Of a stretch of DNA of 64,000 nucleotides, positions 48,201 to 58,762 are shown one piece after another. The stretch is taken from assembly GCA_963978905.1 (NCBI GenBank), contig OZ022259.1:4712001-4776000 (forward strand), written 5' to 3'. Each line of letters starts with the position of its first letter. Position 1 is the stretch's first letter. Position numbers and translations under genes: made by a program. The notes under the pieces were generated by a model. The model did not search any database, had not been told where the DNA came from, and saw nothing but the letters and a program-made list of their open reading frames with translations. Source of the DNA: Trichostrongylus colubriformis (taxonomy: Eukaryota > Nematoda > Chromadorea > Rhabditida > Trichostrongylidae).

Positions 48201-51200
48201 CTTCGCAAGATCGACCAAGGCCGAGCTGCTGTCGTACAGTTGGACCGTACTTCTATACCCACCGTACTCCCTAGACCTCCTAGACCTGGCCCCTTCAGAT
48301 TTTCACCTTTTCTCCCACAGCCAACGCTACCTGGACGGCCAAGACTTCAAAACTCGCGACGAGGTCAAGGCGGCACTCGGCAACTTCTTCGAGCTCCAGC
48401 TTCCGGCCTTCTGGAGCAAGGGCATCCATGATCTGCCTATACCGTGGCAGAAGGTCATCGATAAAGATGGAGTATATCTCAAGTGAATCCCTGTTGTCGT
48501 AAAAAAGTTGTACGACAATGATTAAAATTGGTCAATTTGTCCGATTTATTATGAATCAACCTAATAGAAACATCTCCTCTTGGCACCATGCCAAGGCGTC
48601 AAATTGGCTAGTTTGTGAAATGGCGGCCACTTAATCTCGTCCGAACTACGTCTATTCTACCGTAGGCCAAAAATGCCCCCTTCCACTTCAAACGCGTATT
48701 TTCCAATTTTGGTTGCTGGAAGGTGCATCGATGAGCTTCCGAACACCAACGACCATTTGCTCGGTCCTTGGGGAGCAGTTGCGCGATGGCGTAAGTGAGT
48801 TATCTCGCGTCTAGTAGCTGAGTATGAACGCGAACTGACAAAAGCCGTTTGAAGCAGTCGCCCTAAGATGTTTTGTTTGGCGGTGCATCCCAGCTGTACA
48901 AAAAGTGTACACCTAGGTTAGCCCGTGGCGTCGCGCTGTTGTGCGTTTCTAACTCAGAAGTACACGGGCGAATAGCGGAGTAATTGTGAAATATCAAAGT
49001 TTGGTCCGACAGTTTAATAGTAGAGAAAGAACCTCATAAATCGTTTCAAAAAGCCGAAAATGTTGTCCCGCCCTTGCAGCAGCTCGCCCGGCTCATGCGA
49101 AGCAGCGTGGTTGGCAGCGCTGCGGTTTTGCGATAAGGCCCCAAGGCACGCTTTTTCAAAGTGATTTTTGCCACAGATCATCTCCTCTGCACTGGAATAT
49201 TTGTTCACGAAGATTGTGCATGCTCAGTACTCATTTAAGTCTTACCACTGACGGTGCCTTTTATGATACTTGTGAGGTTGATCATTTTTTATTATAGGTG
49301 TTCTTTACCATTGAATCGCGCAATTTTTGAATTCTAATTATTATACGATCCTTCTGCACCCCATAGTCGGAACTATGCTAACCTAATTTTGTGTGGCTTC
49401 TGAAGGTTTTCGTATTTTGCTGCCTAAAGTTCATGTACATTCTCTCTAGGATTTGGTTGCAGTCTGTGATACTTTTTTCAGGATTTCATAACAGGTGCGT
49501 ACTTGATGACTCACAAGGATACCTTTTTTGAACGCAGCGAGGTGAGTTCAAGTATTGTCAGGTTGAACGGTGCTGTGTAGATCAGACGCATGATGTTGAG
49601 GGATACGTGGTGTGCGACAGGACATTCAAATTAGATTAGGTCACACAAGGAGGCGGTGATCACTTACCACACGATGAAATAACGACTGGGTCAGCAAAAT
49701 TATTACGTGCGGTGACCATTGGAGTGTCCTGTCGTACGTCCAAAAGGAAATCATATCTAGGGGTATCCACAAGCTCGTCTTGGAAAGGGTTCCGCTCTCA
49801 GGCTTGTCGGCTGGCTGCATCAATAATAGACTGTAACGACAAAAAGCAAATACGTCTTCACCTACCAACACCTGCCATAATCACACCGACGAGGCTATGG
49901 ACTGGGAAGCAGGTTTCCTGAAGTGATTTTCTGGGAGCTTCTAAAGTTTCACCATTCGTGCTTTCAGTTATTGGAGCTGATTATCTCGAAGGATTCAAAG
50001 AACCCACTAAAACTGAATTTATCGGTGCCAAATAAAAGCTTCACTTCAGGAATGGAGCTTTGCCCGAAGGTAATTTCGATGTTTTGCTTGGAAAGGTTGT
50101 GAAATCAAAATCAAAAGAGTTAGGCACTAAAAAGGTGATCTGGGTTCTCTATAGGGGTAGACAGGGTGTGTGCACTCATGACGGAAAATCGCTTCGCCGG
50201 TCGCACTCGCGGCACCATCAGTACGACTTGCCGAATCGATTGCCATTGGGAGCCCGGCAGAGCGTGGCTGCGTCACCTCTGCACTTCCACCCATGCCACA
50301 CTGCCTCCTGTACCCATGCCACCCTGCCTCCTCCACCCATGCCACACTGCCTCGCTTGAAGGATGACATGCCCTGCCACCGGTACTCGCACCCGTCGAGC
50401 TGCTCGTCGCGCGCGGCCGCGCGAAAATTTGTCATAAGCGCACACACCCGGGTAGACATGGTGGCTGCAATGAATGAAGGGGTTCCAAGAAGACGGTGTG
50501 TAGTTTGACCCGCTTGGAAAGTGGGCTTTAGCTCCCTAGCGTAGCCTCACTGTGACGTTCTTGGTCAAGTGGAAGTGTGGGGCTGACTCGGCTTGGCCGT
50601 TGCCCTACCTTCTCCAGTGATGGAGCCAGCGAACTTACCCACTGCGTTCTCTTTATCTACTGCACTACTAATTGGCACCTCTAATATTCACAAACCTGTC
50701 GAGTGATATCACAAGATAATGGAAGGGGGCATTCTGTAGAGTGTACGGTAATCGTGTAAAGACAAAGTACAGCGTTAAACAAATTTGACACGTCAGTGAT
50801 GCATAAGTGTTAACTTTGCGTGAAATGCCCCTTCCTCATTACGATAGCACATGTCCAAGTTACCCATAGTACTGCTCTTACCTGTCCTTTCTTTTTTTAG
50901 GATTCATTTGTTATTATTCGCAATGGTCAACTGATATGTGGAGTGCTGGATAAATCTGTGCTCGGTACTGGCTCGAAAAAGAACATTTTCTATATCCTAC
51001 TACGGGATTTCGGTGAAGATGCTGCAGTGGATGCACTGTTCAGTTTTTTTTTATTTTTTGGGTATTTTTGTTATCAGAGATTTAGGAGTGATTTTACGCG
51101 AAGTGTCCACAGTCGTTTACTCGCTAAGCATCATTTTTTATGCTAATCTTTTAACCTTTTCTTCACCGACTTGAATCAAAACTATCTTATTAGATGAGAT

Positions 51201-54200
51201 TCTATGATCTAGGCAACTTTGGAATTTGTGGTCTACGCTCGAGGCGTTGATAAGGTTCTTTTATAACCCTCTCAACGCCAGAAGGTGAAAAAGGGAACCT
51301 TCTTAACGCCTTATTTTTTCCTTTTTGTGTTTCTTTTTTACTAAAAAGTTGCATCACGACGCGCGGTATGCAACGAAAGTGTGCCAGCTGGAGGTGTCAT
51401 TTGTAGAAGCGATTACCCTGTCCTGCGCCTTGTGTTAGACATAGGATTCGGGATGATATTTAGCTTCTTTTCTTGTGTCGGTTTAAATTGTCAGTCTCCG
51501 ATTCATCGGTTTGAGGTGGCGCCTCTCGCGAATGACATCTACTTTTCTTTCGAATCGTGGCTTTTCTGTTGGAGTAGGCGATGTTCAGCCTCAAGTACAA
51601 CTACTTGTGGAGAAGTCAAAGCTCTTACGTGAAGGTATGATTTCATCTCTGCTTCTATTCCACGGTCTGTGACTGATTGTTTATTTTCAGGGTACAAGAA
51701 ATGCCAAGAGTACATTGATCAGCTCAAGTTTCAGCAGCTCAAGGTGCAACCTGGCTGCACTTTAGAGGAAACCCTTGAAGCATCGATCCTGCGGGAACTT
51801 TCGTCGATTCGTGATAAGGCTGGAAAAGCAACTATAGAAAATCTATCGAAGTGAGGCTTCGGGTAAGGTGTCTTAAAAATTGGGGCTGCATAACATTTCT
51901 CTGCTATTAAGGCTCAACTCACTTTTAACTATGGCAATCAGCGGTTCCAAAGGCTCATATATCAACATATCACAGATGATTGCCTGTGTAGGACAGCAGG
52001 CCATTTGTGGTCATCGTCCGCCGGATGGATTTGATGTTAGCGATCTCATTTCTGTTTATATTTGTTTATTTCGTATTTTGGATACATTCAATCGTGTTGC
52101 TCTCAGAAGCGATCTCTGCCACATTTCGAAAAATCGCAAAGAAGTCCAAAAGCTAAAGGATTCGTGGAGAACAGCTTCTTTTCGGGTCTCACTCCTATTG
52201 AATTCTTCTTCCACTCAATGGCAGGTCGTGAAGGGCTTGTGGATACAGCGGTGAAAACTGCTGAGACAGGATACATGCAACGACGACTAGTGAAGTGTCT
52301 TGAGGTGAGACTTTTCAAATAAATTTGTGTAGGTCACATTTAAAACTGACTGAGGTTTTTTTCCCTAGGATTTGTGCGCAAGCTACGACGGTACTGTACG
52401 TTCTTCTTGTGGTGACATCATCGAATTTGCTTTTGGAGAGGATGGTTTGGGTTTGTTGGACTTGTTATTTACAGCTATTTTCGTAATTTCATAGTGAGCT
52501 GCCCGTATTTTCACAAATCGGAAAGCGGTGTCGCGGCTTGTGACGCGATGTGTGCGAGCCAGGGATGCCATATATAGTTTTGTGCTACGGTGATCGCGCT
52601 TGAAATAAGGAACAGGACACGTAATTGCATCGGGACTCCATCACATACGGCGCTCCTAACTCGCACGCATCGTGTCGCATGCTGCATGCCTTTGCAAATT
52701 CCCGTCCCTGGCTGAGGTCTTATAGTTTTTTAGCGAACTTCTGGATTTGTAGGAGTTACGGATGGGGTAACGTACATGGCCCTGAAGGGTTGGATCTCGT
52801 GAACGACTGTCTGTTAGCATATTCGATTCATTTCCGACCGTGGAAAATGTGGGATGTGATAGCCTACTATTATAATTTTATGCATTTTTTGTAGATCCTG
52901 TTCTGATGGAAACGAGTGATGGCTGCGTTGTAGATTTCCCTCGTCAGTTAGAACAGATTCGCAATTCCTTCCCATTCAGCGATGACAAGGAGCTGAATCG
53001 GAGCGATATGGAGGTTAGTAAGTGTTGTGCATTTTTAGCAGAGGTGGCGCAAGGGGTGGGTGCGAAACAGCGCGCGTGCTAGCGAAGCTCTATCACTTGG
53101 TTCGAGTAGTCGGCTTTTACGACGAGAAAATATAAAATATACTCAGTCCGACTCCTCGTCATATTGGTTGGTACCGAGTGGGGCGCTTTTGTAACGGTAT
53201 GGTTGTAAAAAGAATTTTCAGTCCTTATACAAAGCAGTCGTAGATGTCGAACTCGGAGAATCTCATCTTGAATTTCAAAATCGTTTGAAGAATTTTGTTG
53301 ACGAAGTCATCAGGAAATCCCTAGCAACCTACAAAATTCCAAGTCTCTGCCGTGATCATCGTAATGGGTTGGTGTTTTCGTGTAAGCACTATTTTATTCT
53401 CGTGCTGATTTTTGATTATCTTCTTATGCTTCTTGTGATATTTATTCTCTCTGCTGATGTATGCAGAGCTTTGGATTTTATTACCCAACGATTTGTCTTT
53501 CCATGCTGAAGGCTTTTATGTTTTCAATTTTGGTGGACGCACATGAGTGTTTCAGATCTCCGGTACATAGAAGAGGGAATATGTGTGCACAGTGTTACAG
53601 CCAGGAGAAATACAGGTAATTCGTAGCTTTTAGCTATTTCATTCTTTTCGTTATTGGGAATTCTATAAAAATTTCGCTTGGTATTCTTGCAATGTGAACT
53701 CAAGCCATAATATTGAAGTCTGAAAGTGTTATCTACTTTGATGAAAGGTCCACATGAAAATGAAAGCATCCTATGGTTTTTCGCGTTTAATAAGGCTGCC
53801 CTTCTACCTGTCGAACTTTCAGCCGGCTGCACATATGAAACAATCGTATCAGCATTGCCGTCATGACCCATTTCGCATCGCGACATGCAAGTACTTGTCG
53901 CACTTAAGCTCCAGATTTCTTGGCGTGATCCACATGGACGATCCACTGCCCAGCTAAATTCCACCTTCATTTTAAGAAAACCAGTGAAGTTCAGGAGATG
54001 ACAGTTCTGGCTGCAATTTCTTGAACTTCACTGAGCTCTCTAAAATAAGTAATGTTTGCTTTGCATGACTGAATCCACGAACATTGCACACACTCCGCCC
54101 GCAGTAGGCTCTCTGTATCGGGCAGCTACGACCTGGTTTTGTTTTCAAGACAACCTTTATGGTAGGGTGTGTTTTTTGCGCGCGACACATGCGAGCTACG

Positions 54201-57200
54201 TATAAGCGCTGTGCGAAGTTAGGTCTCAAAGCGGTCACCGTGTTTTACGCTTTATTTTAGGTGTAGGTCGTGGTAGCCGTTTTAGGAACCATCTGTTCAT
54301 GGGGCATTCTTAGCTCGCTCGGCGCCCACAGCCATGCAAGTTTTCAGCTCTAATGGCATACAATCCTTCTAGGTTTTGGCCGTGTAAATTGATCATGTTT
54401 TCAGGAAGGCGCAAATTCGAGCCCACTGTTTCTCTCGCTCTCAGTTCATAGGGTTTCTTGAAAAATGCTGCGAGAAGCAGAAGAAAGCTGTCATTGAACC
54501 AGGAACCGCTGTGGGCGCGATCGCGGCGACTAGTATAGGTGGGTTATCTAATCTGGTTACCGTACTCAAATCTTGGCTACATGTTTGCTATGTTCAGTTA
54601 TTAGGTTCTCGAATAGTTTTGACAGTTCTATTCTCTATAGGTTTCCCGCAGTTTTCCACTTAAAGAGGTAATTTTAAGGTGAACCTTCAACCCAAATGAC
54701 GCTAAAAACATTTCATTTTGCTGGAGTTGCTTCGATGAACATCTCACAAGGAGTGCCGCGTATCAAAGAGATAATCGATGCAGTAAAAGCGGTATGACTA
54801 CTCATCGGTCATTTATTTAGACATCGCCAAAAGAACATGATTTTTTTTTCAGATTTCAACTCCGATTATCACCGCCAATCTTGTGAACAATCACGATGAG
54901 AAGCTGGCTAGACAGGTGAAGGCACGTATCGACGTCACCACTCTTGGTATGTTTCGAAGTATTTTATGCTTATTTATTATCTAGGGCTGTGGAAGTGCTT
55001 ATAAACATGGCAGTCTTCTCTTTCTATATTTACCGTTTGTCTGTTTACATAAATGATCCTCAGTAGAAGCTTCTCCGGTTTGGTTGTTTAGCTTCCAACC
55101 AAAATTGGTAACAACTTTATATCCAGCCGATGCTTCGGCGTTGTCGTCGTCGCCTTCTTCACAGTCTTTAGGAGTGTCGACCGCAGAGATTACACTCAAA
55201 GACTCTGAAGAAGGCGACGACGCCGAAACGTCAGTTGGAAATGAAGTCGCTAACAATCTTGGCTGGAAGCAAAGCATCCTGACAGCTATAAATAATTGAG
55301 ACATCATACCGAGATTCATCGAAAGTCGCTCAAGGACTTTTTTCCGGTTCGTTCAGCGTGACTCGGTACATGTGTGTTCACTGTTTTGTTTTTTTTGTAT
55401 TTTGTCTCTTGTTTTATATTTTGAACGAGTGCTTCTTTTTTGCCTTTCATCCTGTTCATTTCCAGGAGAAATATGTGACTATATTGAGGAAATTCTGACG
55501 CCACACAGCGTATTTTTATTGTTGAAGCTGAGTGGGAAACGTATCAAATTACTCAATTTAGAAGTAACCACATTATCTGTAATGTAGCACCTTGGTTATG
55601 CATAATAACTCAGATAAGTGGCCATTCCAGGTAACCATGTCTAGCATTGTGCAAAGCATCGCTTGCTCAAAAAGCTACATCGCCTTCAGGGCATCACAGG
55701 TGAATAAGCACTTCGTGAGATCTTTTCCGCGTAAGTATCAGGGTAACTGATAGTATATATCACGTATTTTGACTGATATACTGATAGTATATATTTTGAC
55801 TAGGATACCTGTTCAAAGTTGGAACTCGTCAAGTTAGATTCAAATGAAGGCATTAAAATGCAAACTTGATTTCCAGATAACTGTTGTCGGCAAGTCGATG
55901 ATGATAGTTCGGCCACCGACCGATATGAAGTACAGTATATGTACAACAATGCAAATCATGAAGCAATCGCTACTGAAGGTCGTCGTTAAAGGTTATCATC
56001 CAGCTGGTTGTCAGCTTCCTTTTTGCAACTTAATTCATAGACAATTCGGTGTCCATCTTAACTGAACAAATTTATCTTTCGAGGAATTTGAAACGAACCA
56101 AAATCACCTATCGTCCCCACACCCGTGATCTATTGAAGTATTCTTGTGAGGAGATTTAGGTATTCCGAATGTGAAGCGCTGTATGGTACATAGGGACGAG
56201 CGATGTGGCGACAATCTCAGAATCATCGTGGAAGGCAGGGATTTTCGTGGTGTTCTGTCGCAAGTTGGAATCGATCCATGTCATACGAGCATTAACAGTC
56301 CAGTGGTGATGGCTGAGGTAATAAGCGGTGATACAACATTTATGTTGTCGTCGTAATTCCGATGCAGATCCGATTAGAAGCTTTTCTGTGGTCGGTATAA
56401 AGGAAGGGGGCGTGTTCGAAGACATAAAATGTAAAATTTATTGTTCCCCCATCTCATCACGATAGGTCGCGCCCTCTGCTCCTACTCGGATTCATAGCCT
56501 CGTTCGGGAATATATCTGGATCTGAACGAGTTGAAAAGCGCCAGGGTGTGAAATCCGATTTCGCACGTCTCATGAGTCACCAGCGTCTGTGATCAGTTTA
56601 AGTGGTATTCTCGCCCATTGCAAATCGAGGAGCAAGCAAGAGGATGTGACGTCATATCGATCACTTTATTCCAATAAGTAGAATAAGATTAATAAGTAGG
56701 GAATTTCAATTGATTACAGGTGCTCGGAATCGAGGCAGCTCGAAAATGCATCGTAAACGAAGTCCTCAGCTGCATGGAAGCTCATGGCATTGGTTTAGAC
56801 AGAAGGCATGTGATGTTGTTAGCAGATGTGATGACGCACCGGTATGTTTCTTCTCGCTTTCATATTCTCACTTGTTTATTGTTTATTTTGTTTTTATCTC
56901 TTATTATTTCACCATTATATGAGATATCAATTGTTCTGTAGCGGTGAGGTACTTGGTATCACACGTAATGGTTTGGCGAAAATGAAAGAGTCAGTGCTGT
57001 TGCTGGCGTCATTTGAGAAGACCGTGGACCATTTGTTCGAGGCCGCATTCTATTCACAAAAAGATCCAGTCAGTCCGCTGTTTGTTTATTACTAAGATAC
57101 ATATGTGGCTATTGGCATATGGCAGCTAGATACAGTACTCTAGTAATTATCCACATGTGAATAATTTCTTTTGCAGATTCGTGGCGTGTCCGAGTGCATA

Positions 57201-57323
57201 ATTCTCGGTGTTCCGATATCGATTGGTACCGGCATGTTTAAATTGCTTCAAGAAATGCCTAACCCGATAATTACTCCAAAGGAGCCTATATTTTTGAAAG
57301 AAGAATTCGGCCTTGAAGTTTAA
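39219..57323 (+). CDS. rpc-1: RNA polymerase III largest subunit (RPC1/POLR3A), 33 exons located
   Basis: Catalytic subunit of Pol III, which makes tRNAs, 5S rRNA and other small RNAs. Exons: 39219-39359, 39650-39799, 40788-40947, 41275-41342, 41865-41987, 42067-42175, 42237-42373, 42427-42492, 42795-42887, 43399-43595, 46641-46802, 46856-47024, 49482-49541, 49802-49912, 49968-50069, 50901-51037, 51516-51634, 51691-51850, 51912-52035, 52107-52304, 52369-52450, 52895-53013, 53222-53367, 54405-54538, 54679-54791, 54853-54946, 55466-55563, 55631-55699, 55877-55991, 56160-56317, 56720-56841, 56942-57068, 57177-57323. Landmarks: N-terminal zinc ligands (CQCKTC ... [13 protein letters not shown]); the catalytic NADFDGD at 46884-46904; bridge helix [17 protein letters not shown] (exon 20); trigger loop [17 protein letters not shown] (exon 25); C-terminal [11 protein letters not shown]. 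Exons 2-33 sum to 3,969 bp. Estimated total is about 1,385 aa, the normal RPC1 size. Exon 1 has a frameshift near 39301-39316; the first ~15 codons are not located. Confidence 0.95.
39301..39316 (+). other. Apparent 1-bp deletion in rpc-1 exon 1
   Basis: The exon reads ...[19 protein letters not shown] in one frame, then GPLDQRL up to its GTGAGT donor in another. Both halves match RPC1 (SHIQV..S..LY and GPLD.RLG) and the second joins exon 2 (GSSNNYCQC) in phase. One missing base in the purine-rich GAGAGGAAGGAATAGG restores the frame. Since the other 32 exons are intact, an assembly or sequencing error is the likeliest cause; a real lesion cannot be excluded. Confidence 0.7.
40428..40515 (+). 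repeat. Partial copy of the 4891-5129 MITE family
   Basis: GTGGGGGTGGATCGGTCGAA, then TTTTCGCTTCGCGGCG, then a GTCAGCACGA block and TTCGGCTCAG. It lies in rpc-1 intron 2. Another partial copy is in intron 10 near 43985-44190. Confidence 0.6.
44333..44613. mobile_element. MULE-like MITE, copy b, with 10-bp target duplication
   Basis: GGGTGGGG...CCCCCACCC termini. GAATGCAGCC flanks both sides (44323-44332 and 44614-44623), a perfect direct repeat. The interior shares GGGAGCCCGGCAGAG, GGCTGCGTCACCTCTGCA and CGCTTGAAGGCTGCC with copies c and d. In rpc-1 intron 10. Confidence 0.85.
45446..46502 (+). repeat. ~1-kb dispersed element, copy 1 (with nested MITE)
   Basis: Colinear with 60950-62018: both begin GGGGTGCCAA, contain TCGAACYTCAGC, ATGTGTCACCTCAAC, GCAAAATCCGAG, CACAACCTTGCTAAGGTC, CTTGTTCCTGCTT and end near GCACCRCCTG. 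Copy 1 is interrupted at 45737-46034 by a foldback MITE. No ORF with similarity. The class is unknown. Confidence 0.8.
45737..46034. mobile_element. MITE with ~70-bp TIRs nested in copy 1
   Basis: The left end AAAGGAATCGTCCACGGAAA is the exact complement of TTTCCGTGGACGATTCCTTT at the right, and the match continues through TGCGTTTTTGTGTTACCCAT for about 70 bp per side. The equivalent position in copy 2 (near 61305) lacks it. Confidence 0.85.
47657..48564 (+). mobile_element. mariner-family transposon, degenerate
   Basis: 908 bp with 30-bp terminal inverted repeats (TTAGGTTGATTCATAATAAA at the left and its complement at the right), flanked by TA at 47655-47656 and 48565-48566. The interior encodes a broken transposase on the plus strand: [19 protein letters not shown], then [19 protein letters not shown], then YFQHDN, then [15 protein letters not shown] and [13 protein letters not shown], in the order of mariner proteins, including the D of HDN and the D of the PSDFHLF block. 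Stops and frameshifts separate the pieces, so it is inactive. Confidence 0.85.
47720..48485 (+). pseudogene. mariner transposase remnant
   Basis: The transposase of the element above. Pieces fall in at least two frames, with stops near 47955 and a frame change just after YFQHDN (about 48178). The C-terminal piece runs clean from about 48215 to a stop at 48483-48485. It lacks an intact start region. It cannot make a functional enzyme as read. Confidence 0.75.
50164..50449. mobile_element. MULE-like MITE, copy c, with perfect 9-bp target duplication
   Basis: GGGTGTGTGCACTCATGACG at the left; TCATAAGCGCACACACCC at the right. GGGTAGACA is present on both sides (50155-50163 and 50450-50458). 286 bp, in rpc-1 intron 15. 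The interior has repeated CCATGCCACACTGCC-type units. A 9-bp duplication is typical of Mutator-like elements. Confidence 0.85.
50703..50832. repeat. G-run MITE family copy
   Basis: GGAAGGGGGCATTCTG at the left and GTGAAATGCCCCTTCC at the right, with AATTTGACACGTCAGTGATG inside. In rpc-1 intron 15, 255 bp after copy c. Confidence 0.6.
52520..52700. repeat. CG-rich repeat in inverted pair
   Basis: GACGCGATGTGTGCGAGCC near 52539 and GGCGCTCCTAACTCGCACGC near 52649, with GGAACAGGACACGTAATTGC between. The two halves are an inverted pair of the family described at 2495-2580. Located in rpc-1 intron 21. Confidence 0.6.
55081..55275. repeat. Diverged inverted repeat carrying the hairpin motif
   Basis: The left arm from about 55089 (GCTTCCAACCAAAATTGGTA) pairs imperfectly with the right arm ending at about 55269 (AATCTTGGCTGGAAGC). 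Each arm holds a GAAGAAGGCGACGACG / CGCCGAA hairpin (complement at about 55134-55163; forward at 55201-55232). It lies in rpc-1 intron 26 and has the same arrangement as the 11231-11662 repeat. Confidence 0.7.
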
Positions 57324-58393
57324 CTTCGAGGGATTTCAAGGGATCTAACGCTTACAAAGTAATCTGATCTTATTAATATTTGAATACATTATCACAGAAA
57401 TATATGCAAAAATTTACTAACCCAAAAAAGCGTGCAGTCATTGGACTAGCCTGTGCACGGTTAAGATCTCGAGTTACATTGCAGATGTTTTTTTTGGATT
57501 TCCTGACGCTTTGTTTTATTTGTTCTGTTGATATAGTTGTTGTTGAGATAGTTTTGTTGAAATTCTTGTTTTTGCAATTTTTCTGTCAACTTTGGTGCAA
57601 AAAAAGTTATATTGGTGTAGAATGAATGTTGATTTCCACCGTGAATTCTGATTATTTCTCTACGGTAATTCACTCTGTTATCATGTTTCGGGGAAGCTTT
57701 TCTTATAATTTTTTTAGTATTTTCATCTTGTTACGTCCCTGTAAATTCGCTCGCTGCCGCGCTGCCTTGGAATTCATTTGTTGTTGCGATGAGGGCACAT
57801 CGTCCTGATTATCCTCTATCTCTCAAGGTGAATGTGGCTTTTTTTCGCGTTGACGAAATTATCAGTAAAAAGATGAATGGAGCAAATGGCCGTTGCTCAA
57901 CAACGTTCACTGTTTAGCAGGTGATGGTCTGAGAGTCACTGTAGCGTAATGTGTTTTGGAGTTACTGTAGCAGTTTGTTTGGGAATATTAGCAAAAGCGA
58001 GATACTCACAACAAGTATTCGTGGACACGGTGTGGGTTGATGTAGGTATGGGGGTTTTGTTCAGTACATTCATTTTTATGTTACTAATTTCCTCGGTGGC
58101 GAGTCATCTCTGCTACGTAGAAAGGATTGCATTACTTGTAATTACTGAAGCCATCTACGAGCCAAAGTTTTTTGTTTTTTATGTTTCCTGTTTATTTTTC
58201 ACGAGCGGAGTCAATATCGCGTCCACGTGTGATGTGTCCCACTAAGCTTTGTTTCTTAAAGTTTTCGGATGAATTCATGAGCCGTAAAGATACTACCCGG
58301 GTGAACGCCCTTCTCAAAGTTGGACCAGTTTCATTAGCATCTTCGCTATTTGGTGTGTTTGTGTTCGTTCCATTTTTGGTAAGTATCGTTAGG

Positions 58394-58565
58394 CCACGTT
58401 CATACTTTGCGCTGGCAGGGCGTGGCTGCGTTCGTAAGCAGCGGGGCAGAGCAGCGCGGGGTTTGTGCAGAGACGACACTAGCAAGGAGACAGGGTGGCA
58501 CAGGCGGAGACGCAAACTCACGCAGCCACGCCCTGCCGCTAGCACCGCAAAGTGTGAACGCGACC
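58394..58565. mobile_element. MITE, PIF/Harbinger-like
   Basis: The left end GGCCACGTTCATACTTTGCG and right end CGCAAAGTGTGAACGCGACC form the inverted repeats, continuing into GGCAGGGCGTGGCTGCG. TTA lies on each side, a 3-bp TWA-type duplication as in PIF/Harbinger elements. Related degraded ends lie near 3165-3305 and 5155-5305. Open frames of up to 196 residues here are shadows. Confidence 0.6.
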
Positions 58566-58584
58566 TTAGGATGGGACTTCTCGA

Positions 58585-58762
58585 CGTAGCGTGCGAGCTC
58601 CTGCAAGAGGCGCCTTGTGTAATCGGGTCCAAAGGCGAGTTCAGTGTTCTACCCTTAAGGCGCAAAACAAGTTCATCGCGCAGGACCCAACTACATAAAG
58701 CACTGCTTGTTCCGCACGCATTGGGACGCACGCGCATGCCGCGGTGCGATATCCTGTTCTAA
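58585..58762. repeat. CG-rich repeat, inverted pair
   Basis: GCGTGCGAGCTCCTGCAAG near 58589 and ACGCACGCGCATGCCGCGGT near 58728 are the two arms, with GGACCCAACTACATAAAGC inside. Same family as 2495-2580. Confidence 0.6.

Larger units (their letters stand above)
47324..48682 (-). repeat. 450-bp dispersed repeat, inverted copy split by mariner
   Basis: Reverse complement of 34397-34846, from TTAAAGGAACCGGAAGG to TAGGCCAAAAATGCCCCC, with the mariner at 47657-48564 in the middle. Removing the mariner and one TA leaves about 449 bp, matching copy 1. Located in rpc-1 intron 12. Confidence 0.85.

Noticed and set aside
53524..53970. 148-residue minus-strand ORF in rpc-1 intron 23
   Set aside because: Antisense to rpc-1, no recognisable domain, and not in phase with any neighbouring exon.
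57949..58245. Possible small membrane protein
   Set aside because: Hydrophobic frame from T-rich DNA, no signal or family match, and no supporting splice or poly-A signal.
58172..58762. 196-residue plus-strand and 181-residue minus-strand open frames
   Set aside because: Both run through the 58394-58565 MITE and the adjoining CG-rich repeat. Inverted-repeat DNA with high GC keeps several frames open. No family resemblance.
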